Shown here in pieces: positions 33,087 through 39,486 of a stretch of DNA of 49,654 nucleotides. The DNA is taken from positions 1 through 49,654 of the forward strand of contig JAGMCI010000020.1 of NCBI GenBank assembly GCA_023129325.1, read 5' to 3'. The position numbers were made by a program, and so were the translations under genes. Positions within the stretch are counted from its first letter, which is position 1; the number at the start of each line of letters is the position of its first letter. The notes below the pieces were generated by a model. That model was not told where the DNA came from. It saw only the letters and a list, made by a program, of their open reading frames with translations, and made no database searches. Origin of the DNA: Caldifarciminota bacterium. Its GTDB lineage: Bacteria > Hydrothermota > UBA3073 > JACQXS01 > JAGMCI01.

Positions 33087-34069
33087 TAGTTCTTGGCATT
33101 GATACTTCCTGTGATGATACTTCTGCGGCTTGTGTAAAAGATAGGAAAATTCTATCTTCAATTGTATTCAGTCAACTTTTTCATGCAAAATATGGCGGTG
33201 TTGTTCCTGAATTAGCTTCAAGGGACCACATAAGAAATATTATTCCCATAGTAAATGAAGTCATTAAACCAGTAGGTACTCACAAATTAAATGGCATTGG
33301 AGTGACTTATGGCCCTGGGCTTGTTGGCTCTTTGTTTATTGGGCTCTCATTTGCCAAATCATTGAGTTACGCACTTGGGATTCCATTTTATGGGGTGAAT
33401 CATATTGAGGGACATATATTCTCTTTATTCATTGACCGGGAGCCAAAACTACCCTTTATTGCGCTTATAGTCTCTGGTGGTCATACAGAGATTATTCTTG
33501 TAAAAGAAAAGGGAAGTTATAAATATTTAGGCACTACTTTAGATGATGCTGCTGGTGAGGCATTTGATAAAGTTGCCCGATTGCTCGGTCTTCCTTACCC
33601 AGGTGGGAATTGGATTGAACAACTTGCCATGGGTGGCGACCCTCAGGCTATAGATTTTCCAAGAGCCCAAGTTTCGGGATATGATTTTAGTTTTAGCGGA
33701 TTAAAGACGGCAGTTATGTATTATATAAGAAATCAGAAATTAGAAATTAGAAGTCAGAAGCGAGCCATTGCAGCAAGTTTTCAAGAAGCAATTGTAGATT
33801 CGCTTATAGATAAACTTATTAAGGCGTCAAAAGATTTTAATGTCCCAAGAATTGGGATTGCCGGAGGTGTTTCAGCAAATGAGAGACTCAGAGAAAAACT
33901 AAAAGAAATTGGGGAAAAAGAAAAAATTGAGGTATATTTTTCTGAGAAAGAATTCTGTACTGACAACGCAGTAATGATAGCCATTTGCGCTCAGCATTAT
34001 CTTTCTAAGAGTAAAACTTCGCCTTTTTCCTTAAAAGCAGACTCCAGAGCCCTATTGTTAACTGGTTAA
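33083..34069 (+). CDS. tsaD: tRNA N6-adenosine threonylcarbamoyltransferase TsaD
   Basis: TsaD transfers the threonylcarbamoyl group to A37 of ANN-decoding tRNAs with TsaB and TsaE. GIDTSCDDTSAACV, GVVPELASRDH, GPGLVGSLFIGLSFAKSL, the metal-binding VNHIEGH, ALIVSGGHTE, TLDDAAGEAFDKVARLLGL, YDFSFSGLKTAV and GGVSANERLRE are intact. An AGAAGTC microsatellite (33728-33760) is translated as NQKLEIRSQKR at residues about 216-226, a linker that is variable in the family, so length stays normal at 328. It is cotranscribed with tRNA-Gln and the ybbR-like gene. Confidence 0.97.
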   Translation: MIVLGIDTSCDDTSAACVKDRKILSSIVFSQLFHAKYGGVVPELASRDHIRNIIPIVNEVIKPVGTHKLNGIGVTYGPGLVGSLFIGLSFAKSLSYALGIPFYGVNHIEGHIFSLFIDREPKLPFIALIVSGGHTEIILVKEKGSYKYLGTTLDDAAGEAFDKVARLLGLPYPGGNWIEQLAMGGDPQAIDFPRAQVSGYDFSFSGLKTAVMYYIRNQKLEIRSQKRAIAASFQEAIVDSLIDKLIKASKDFNVPRIGIAGGVSANERLREKLKEIGEKEKIEVYFSEKEFCTDNAVMIAICAQHYLSKSKTSPFSLKADSRALLLTG

Positions 34070-34099
34070 ATATCCCTCAAATAAGTTTACGATTATAGG

Positions 34100-34199
34100 G
34101 TAGGTTGAAGCCTCCGCTTCAATCTCAATATCCGCATGGACCAGATGAGAGCAGAGGCTCTCATCTACCCGTGTGACACTCCGATTTTTGGAGTGTCCT
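34100..34199. repeat. Hairpin cluster between tsaD and queG
   Basis: GGGTAG…CTACCC arms enclose a GAAGC/GCTTC hairpin and a GATGAGAGC/GCTCTCATC hairpin; GACACTCC…GGAGTGTC follows at about 34176-34198. The last type recurs at 36884-36903. No typical terminator U-tract follows. Confidence 0.6.
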
Positions 34200-34206
34200 T
34201 ACTAAA

Positions 34207-35328
34207 ATGTTGCAAGCTTCTGCAATAAAAGAATTTGCCAGCGAACTTGGACTTGATGTTGTAAGAATTACTTCTGCAGAACCGGTTTTTGAGGCAGAAT
34301 ATCGCATTAAGGAACAAGTTGGAAGTAAGTTAATTCCAATGGATTCTAATTGGCAAATTCGCGACCTCCATTCTTTTTGTAGTCCTAAAAATATTTTACC
34401 CACAGCTAAATCAATTATAGTAGTGGCTGAATGTTATCTGACTTCTGAGCCTGAAGACTTGACCACTCCTGGCAATCCTCATGGCAGAATTGCCAGATAT
34501 ACCTGGAGTAACTATTATCATGACATTAGGACAAAATTAAAACAAATTGCCAAATTTCTTAAAAAAGAAGAGCGTAATCATCAATTTAAGTGTCTTTCAA
34601 ATGGACCATTAGCTGAAAAGCCATTGGCTCAACGTGCTGGACTTGGATGGTATGGAAAACATGGAATAATTTTGACTAAGAACTATGGCTCCTGGGTAGT
34701 GCTTGGAGAACTTATTACTGATATTGAAATTGAGCCTGATGAAGAACTTGAACTTGATTGTAGAAATTGCAGATTATGTATTTCTGCTTGTCCCACCAAA
34801 GCTATAATTAAGCCTTATATCATTGACAGAGCAAAGTGTCTCCAGCATATTATGAGCGAGTATGGGACAATACCTCTCACTTATCGTGAGAAAATGAACA
34901 ACTTTCTATATGGATGTACTATCTGTCAGGAAATTTGTCCTCAAAATAAAAATGTATTACCTAAGGACAGAAAACCTGACTATGGTTATGTAGGTTCCAG
35001 TGTTCCTCTTATTCCTATATTAAAGATGAGCGAAGAAAAATATAGGGCATATTTTAAACACAATCAAATAGGAGCATGGTGGGTCCGACGGGAATGCATT
35101 CAAAGGAATGCTGCTGTGGCGCTTGGTAATATAGGTAACCCTATCGCTATCCCTATTCTAATTGAAACATTGAATTCTCATCCCGATGCAATTGTTAGAG
35201 AGCATACTGCCTGGGCACTGGGTAAAATTGGAGGTGCGAAATCAAGAATTGCTCTTGAGAAATGCCTGATGAGAGAATCTAATAATAAAGTAAAAGAAGA
35301 AATAAAAAATAGTTTGACTTTTAAATAA
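34207..35328 (+). CDS. queG: Epoxyqueuosine reductase QueG
   Basis: QueG uses cobalamin and two 4Fe-4S clusters for the last step of queuosine synthesis. The N-terminal half has RIARYTWSNYYHDIRTKL and GPLAEKPLAQRAGLGWYGKHG. The clusters are ligated by CRNCRLCISACPTKAI and CTICQEICPQNK, with the DRAKCLQHIMSEYGTIP segment between. Residues about 300-370 form HEAT-like repeats (RNAAVALGNIGNPIAIPIL, REHTAWALGKIGG). The length of 373 is normal for the HEAT-containing form. No clear promoter or Shine-Dalgarno precedes ATG 34207. Confidence 0.95.
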   Translation: MLQASAIKEFASELGLDVVRITSAEPVFEAEYRIKEQVGSKLIPMDSNWQIRDLHSFCSPKNILPTAKSIIVVAECYLTSEPEDLTTPGNPHGRIARYTWSNYYHDIRTKLKQIAKFLKKEERNHQFKCLSNGPLAEKPLAQRAGLGWYGKHGIILTKNYGSWVVLGELITDIEIEPDEELELDCRNCRLCISACPTKAIIKPYIIDRAKCLQHIMSEYGTIPLTYREKMNNFLYGCTICQEICPQNKNVLPKDRKPDYGYVGSSVPLIPILKMSEEKYRAYFKHNQIGAWWVRRECIQRNAAVALGNIGNPIAIPILIETLNSHPDAIVREHTAWALGKIGGAKSRIALEKCLMRESNNKVKEEIKNSLTFK

Positions 35329-35341
35329 ATTTAGGTATAAT
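35314..35341 (+). promoter_or_regulatory. Promoter for the purine nucleoside phosphorylase gene
   Basis: TTGACT (35314-35319), 16 nt and TATAAT (35336-35341). The -35 box overlaps the end of queG. The leader of about 34 nt contains a normal Shine-Dalgarno (GGAGG at 35373-35376). Confidence 0.75.
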
Positions 35342-35381
35342 TTGGATAGCATTTAGAATTTATAAGTAAGTGGAGGATAAG

Positions 35382-36230
35382 ATGAAAGAGTTAAAAAAAT
35401 TAATTGATGAAACAATAGGAATTATCAGGCAAAAGACAAATTTTAAGCCTAAAATTGGCGTTATACTTGGCACAGGGCTTGGTAGACTTGTTAATAGTAT
35501 TAAGGAAGAGGTTTCTATTCCCTATAAGGGGCTTCCTCACTTTCCGATTCCCACAGTTGAATCACATACAGGAAGGCTTATATTTGGAACCCTATCTCAA
35601 AAACCTATCGTTGCTATGCAAGGTAGATTTCATTATTATGAAGGCTATTCAATGTTGGAAGTTACTTTTCCTGTTAGAGTGTTAAAATTTCTCGGCTGTG
35701 ATATCCTTATCGTCTCTAATGCTGCTGGTGGAGTGAATCCGTTATTTGAGAGAGGTGATGTTATGATAATTTGTGACCACATAAATCTTATGCCTGAAAA
35801 TCCACTTAGAGGTGAAAATGACGAATCTATTGGACCAAGATTTCCTGATATGTTAAACGCTTATGACAAAAAACTTATCAAATTGACAGAAAAAGTTGCC
35901 TTAAAACAAGGAATTGCTGTTAAAAAGGGAGTATATGTTGGGTTTCCAGGCCCCTGTTTTGAAACTGGTGCAGAATACAGAATGATAAGGAGAATTGGTG
36001 CTGATGCTGTTGGTATGTCTACAATTCCTGAAGTGATTGTTGCAGGACATATGGGAATGCAAGTTTTAGGACTCTCAATAATAACAGACCTCTGTTTTCC
36101 TGATGTTCTTGAGCCTGTGTCTCACGAAATTGTTATTGCAGCGGCAAATCGGGCAGAACCGAAACTAACAAGTCTTATAGAAGGAGTAGTGGGAGAGTTA
36201 AAAGTGAGAAGTGGGAAGCTTAAACTTTAA
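35382..36230 (+). CDS. Purine nucleoside phosphorylase, trimeric type
   Basis: The enzyme cleaves inosine/guanosine with phosphate to free base and (deoxy)ribose-1-phosphate. Motifs: GVILGTGLGRL, PHFPIPTVESHTGRL (phosphate-site SHTG), MQGRFHYYEGYSM, VSNAAGGVNP, GPCFETGAEYRMIRRIGADAVGMSTIPE and ITDLCF. ATG 35382 is preferred over GTG 35370 because GGAGG lies 7 nt before it. The last 20 nt overlap the BamD-like gene. Confidence 0.95.
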   Translation: MKELKKLIDETIGIIRQKTNFKPKIGVILGTGLGRLVNSIKEEVSIPYKGLPHFPIPTVESHTGRLIFGTLSQKPIVAMQGRFHYYEGYSMLEVTFPVRVLKFLGCDILIVSNAAGGVNPLFERGDVMIICDHINLMPENPLRGENDESIGPRFPDMLNAYDKKLIKLTEKVALKQGIAVKKGVYVGFPGPCFETGAEYRMIRRIGADAVGMSTIPEVIVAGHMGMQVLGLSIITDLCFPDVLEPVSHEIVIAAANRAEPKLTSLIEGVVGELKVRSGKLKL

Positions 36231-36852
36231 ATTATTTTTTGTTTTTTGCATTTTATTGCTTATCTCTTGTTCCTCTTGGCATAATAATAAGGTAAGGTTA
36301 GATGCAGAAGACCAATTTAGACTTGGTAAAATTGAACTTAAGCTCAGACATTATGATAAAGCAATAGAGAATTTCAAGTATGTAATGTTCGAATATCCTG
36401 GAAGTAAATGGGTTGAGGAATCTCAATACTGGTTAGCTAAATCTTATTTTGAGAAGGAGGATTATGTTCAAGCAGAACTTGAATATAGTTTTTTCCTCAG
36501 AAGTTTCCCTCGTTCAAGATTTATAGATGATACTGAACTTGAACTCTCTTTGTGTTATTTTAAAGAATCGCCTTCATATCAACTTGACCAAACATTAACT
36601 CTGAAAGCTCTTCAAGGATTTGATTCTTTCCTTATAAAGTATGCAGATAGCGAACTTATAGATGAAGCCAAAAAATACAGAAATGAGTGCATAGATAAGC
36701 TTGTTAAAAGAGACCTTAAAATTGCCAAATCATATATAAAAATAGGACATTCAAAGTCAGCAATTGTCTATCTTGAAGCAATTCAACAAAATTATCCTGA
36801 TAATAGTTATTCAAAAGAAGTAACCTCCTTAATTGAAAGTATAAACCGCTGA
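36211..36852 (+). CDS. BamD-like outer-membrane assembly lipoprotein
   Basis: Starting from GTG 36211, a signal peptide with lipobox LLISC leads into TPR-like pairs: YDKAIENFKYVMFEYPGSKWVEESQYWLAKSYF split over residues about 45-78, YVQAELEYSFFLRSFPRS, and a C-terminal IVYLEAIQQNYPDN. This spacing and the YPGS/FPRS turns match BamD, which helps BamA insert barrel proteins. The mutL gene downstream is convergent. Confidence 0.8.
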   Translation: MGSLNFKLFFVFCILLLISCSSWHNNKVRLDAEDQFRLGKIELKLRHYDKAIENFKYVMFEYPGSKWVEESQYWLAKSYFEKEDYVQAELEYSFFLRSFPRSRFIDDTELELSLCYFKESPSYQLDQTLTLKALQGFDSFLIKYADSELIDEAKKYRNECIDKLVKRDLKIAKSYIKIGHSKSAIVYLEAIQQNYPDNSYSKEVTSLIESINR

Positions 36853-36883
36853 TGAATTGCATATCTGTGTTTATCTTCGGTGG

Positions 36884-36933
36884 CACTCCGATTTATCGGA
36901 GTGGTTAATTGTAGCCGAGGGCTTTAGCCCTCG
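36884..36933. repeat. Two intergenic hairpins
   Basis: CACTCCGATT…CGGAGTG (36884-36903) and CGAGGGCTTTAGCCCTCG (36916-36933) lie among CTGTG phrases between the convergent bamD-like and mutL genes. They could act as bidirectional terminators but lack U-tracts. Confidence 0.6.
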
Positions 36934-36995
36934 CTTATCTGTTTTATCTGTGAACATCTGTGTGCAGATTTTTTAATTCGTGTAATTCAATTTTT

Positions 36996-38660
36996 TTATT
37001 TACCAAATCTGTGCTCCAATTCCTCTTTGGTCATTCTTATTATCGCTGGACGACCATGGGGGCAAAAATAGGGATTCTGGGTCGCAAAAAGCTCATCTAT
37101 TAAAACATTCATTTCTTCTTGAGTTAAACTCTCACCACTTTTCACGGCAGATTTACAAGCAAGTAATTTGGCAACTGCTGAAAATCTGTCCTCTTTAGTA
37201 TTCCCATATTCCTCAAGTTCAAGAAGCATAGATTTAAACAAATCAGGTGTGAAATTCTTCAACACTGAAGGAATAGAAATTACTCTCACAGTTTGCTGTC
37301 CAAATTCTTTAACCTCAAACCCCAATTTTTCAAGAGTATCTTTAAATTCGTTCAGAAATTTCTCTTCCAGAACTGTAAGTTGGATAACCATTGGGAAAAG
37401 GAGTTTCTGAGATACAAGCGGCTCCTTCATTATACGTTCATACATTACTCTCTCGTGGGCTGCATGCTGGTCTAAAATTAAGACCCCTCCCCTTGTTTGA
37501 GCAAATATATATGAGTCGTGAAGTTGCCAGAATTTAGAGCCTTGTAATTCGAATATATCTTCTCTCGACACCTGTGGTTGGAAATATGGAACCTTTATCC
37601 CTAATGCTTCTCTTATGCTTTTAAGAACAGTAGTATAAATAAGACTTTCATCCCTAAATCTCACTTCTTCCTTTCTCGGATGAACATTAACATCTATAAA
37701 TTTGGGTGGAAGGTCAAGAAAGATAATAAAAGAAGGCACCCTATCCTTGAGTGGAACGCCATAAGCATTTTCTATTGCCTTTTTGATAATTCTATCCCTA
37801 CAGGGTCTTTTATTCACAAATATAAACTGATGGAAACGAGAAGACAGGGTATAAGGTTTAGACGCATATCCGTAAATCTTTATTCCTGCCTGTCCCGACG
37901 GAGTCGTGTAATCCACAAAGCCCAGTGTATTCAGGAAGTCTTTTCCAAAAAGCTGTATTATTCTTTGAGTAAGGTCTTGAGCCCTGAGATTTAATATCTC
38001 GTGTTTTCCAGTTGATGATTTATGAGATAGAATAAAAGAAATATCCGGATAAGCAAGTGAGAGTCGTTGAATAATAGTAACAATATATCTCAATTCAGTC
38101 GTTTCGGATTTTAAAAATTTCCTCCTTGCTGGCATATTGTAAAATAAGTTCCTGACGCTAACTGTGGTTCCAAAGTCCCGGGCTATCTCTCTTTTCTCAA
38201 TAACTTCTTCTCCCTGCACTCTTATATAACTTCCTACTTCCCCATTCCCACTTCCTACTTCCCCATTCCCACTTCCTACTTCCCCCTTCCCCATTCCCAC
38301 TTCCCGCTCTTTTATCCTGGAACTAATTTCTACCTCTGCTACATGACACATTGATGGCAGTGCCTCCCCTCTGAATCCAAGATTCTTAATCTCCCAGAGG
38401 TCAGCTTCGCTTTTTAGCTTACTCGTTGTATGAGGCTTGATTGCAAGCTCAAGTTCAGAGAGTGTCATCCCAATACCATCATCAGATACCTTGAGTTCAG
38501 GAACACCAGAGCCTCTGACTTCACAGAAAATTCTTTTGGCTCCAGCATCTATGGAGTTCTCAATTAATTCTTTAATGCAAGATGCTGGACGTTCTACTAC
38601 TTCACCAGCAGCAATTTTTGAAACCAAATCTTCAGAGAGTATAATAATCTTTGACTCCAT
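36996..38660 (-). CDS. mutL: DNA mismatch repair protein MutL
   Basis: MutL couples MutS recognition to strand excision. The GHKL ATPase is complete: IAAGEVVERPASCIKELIENSIDAGA, VSDDGIGM, HTTSKL and LGFRGEALPSM. The C-terminal domain keeps the metal-dependent endonuclease motif DQHAAHERVMYE and CPHGRPAI, so this is the nicking type used where MutH is absent. At 554 residues it is somewhat short. Two insertions are repeat-derived: a 21-bp minisatellite (38229-38304, residues about 119-144, GNGEVGS units) in the ATPase domain and a CCTGCC-type fragment (37885-37906, residues about 252-259, TTPSGQAG). ATG 38660 sits 8 nt from a -10 box without Shine-Dalgarno. Confidence 0.96.
   Translation of the reverse strand: MESKIIILSEDLVSKIAAGEVVERPASCIKELIENSIDAGAKRIFCEVRGSGVPELKVSDDGIGMTLSELELAIKPHTTSKLKSEADLWEIKNLGFRGEALPSMCHVAEVEISSRIKEREVGMGKGEVGSGNGEVGSGNGEVGSYIRVQGEEVIEKREIARDFGTTVSVRNLFYNMPARRKFLKSETTELRYIVTIIQRLSLAYPDISFILSHKSSTGKHEILNLRAQDLTQRIIQLFGKDFLNTLGFVDYTTPSGQAGIKIYGYASKPYTLSSRFHQFIFVNKRPCRDRIIKKAIENAYGVPLKDRVPSFIIFLDLPPKFIDVNVHPRKEEVRFRDESLIYTTVLKSIREALGIKVPYFQPQVSREDIFELQGSKFWQLHDSYIFAQTRGGVLILDQHAAHERVMYERIMKEPLVSQKLLFPMVIQLTVLEEKFLNEFKDTLEKLGFEVKEFGQQTVRVISIPSVLKNFTPDLFKSMLLELEEYGNTKEDRFSAVAKLLACKSAVKSGESLTQEEMNVLIDELFATQNPYFCPHGRPAIIRMTKEELEHRFGK
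38229..38304. repeat. Coding minisatellite in mutL
   Basis: Two perfect 21-bp units (38229-38249, 38250-38270) are followed by a 28-bp variant unit with 7 extra bases (38271-38298) and a partial unit. On the coding strand each 21-bp unit reads GNGEVGS. Loss or gain of a 21-bp unit keeps the frame, but the 28-bp variant shows that 7-bp steps also occur. Confidence 0.9.
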
Positions 38661-38668
38661 TTTCTAAA

Positions 38669-38696
38669 ACTATACTTCTGAACTTCTAAATGTCAA
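38669..38696 (-). promoter_or_regulatory. Near-leaderless promoter for mutL
   Basis: TTGACA (38691-38696), 16 nt, TATAGT (38669-38674), then 8 nt and ATG 38660. Confidence 0.75.
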
Positions 38697-39126
38697 GAAA
38701 AAGTTGCTAATACCCCGCACCTATGCATAGGTGCAGGACTCTTTCAATCCCTGTTAATTTTATTTTCTGTTTGGACAACCGCAAGGGTTGCCCCTACCTT
38801 TGTAGGGGCAGGGCTTGCCCCTGCCCGATCCGTCGGCTGACGGACAGGCGAGCCAGAACGAAGTGGCGGGCAGGGATTAAAGAATTTTAATCCGCCTAAG
38901 GTCCGCCTAAGGTCCGCCTTAGGCGGATTCACTTCAATTGAAGTAAAAGGCTATAGGTGAGGAAGCCCGTTTCGTAGTTCGGTTACGGCTTTCGTCACCC
39001 AAAGCCGATTGACGAAACGGGTCTCGTCACCGTAACCGATTGACGATTTTATATGTATATTTGATTTTAATCCGCCTGAGGCGGATTAATCCGCCTTAGG
39101 TCCGCCTTAGGCGGATTAATTGCTAA
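38697..39126. repeat. Palindrome-rich intergenic region
   Basis: No gene is seen. In order: GTTGCCCCTACC/GTAGGGGCAGGGC hairpins (about 38780-38825), TCCGTCGGCTGACGGA, a GGCGAGCC…GTGGCGGGCAGGG element, a partial 69-bp unit carrying the iterated TCCGCCTAAGG repeat (about 38866-38940), a large hairpin with arms CCCGTTTCGT (38966-38975) and ACGAAACGGG (39012-39021), and more TCCGCCT-type palindromes (39069-39118). A 62-codon frame across it is made wholly of repeats. Confidence 0.7.
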
Positions 39127-39486
39127 TTGTTCATTTCAGGGGCGGGCAGGGATTTAAGAATTTTAAATTGCTAATTGTTAATTGTTAATTTTAAATTGTT
39201 CACTTCAGGGACGGGCAGGGATTAAAGAATTTTAAATTGCTAATTGTTAATTGCTAATTGCTAATTGTTCACTTCAGGGGCGGGCCTGCCTCGCCTGCGA
39301 GTCAAGGCGGGCAGGGATTTAAGAATTTTAAATTGTTAATTGCTAATTGTTAATTTTAAATTGTTCACTTCAGGGGCGGGCAGGGATTAAAGAATTTTAA
39401 TCCGCCTTAGGTCCGCCTTAGGTCCGCCTTAGGCGGAGCTAATTGTTAATTGTTAATTGCTAATTGCTAATTGTTCACTTCAGGGG
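39127..39486. repeat. 69-bp tandem array interrupted by palindromic elements
   Basis: Units start with TTGTTCA(C/T)TTCAGGG at 39127, 39196, 39265, 39361 and 39471. The first two are exactly 69 bp. The third is 96 bp because 27 bp (39285-39311) of a GCCTGCC-type hairpin are inserted. The fourth is 110 bp because an iterated TCCGCCTTAGG palindrome (41 bp) is inserted near 39400-39440. The last, partial unit runs into the stop codon of the TPR gene. Units end in TTGCTAATTGTTAATTG repeats with a 7-bp period. Confidence 0.9.

Noticed and set aside
38744-38932. 62-codon minus-strand frame as a gene
   Set aside because: It consists entirely of intergenic palindromes and repeat phrases and has no ribosome-binding site.
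39127-39486. Possible CRISPR array
   Set aside because: The repeats are contiguous 69-bp units with no unique spacers, and length differences are explained by palindromic insertions.
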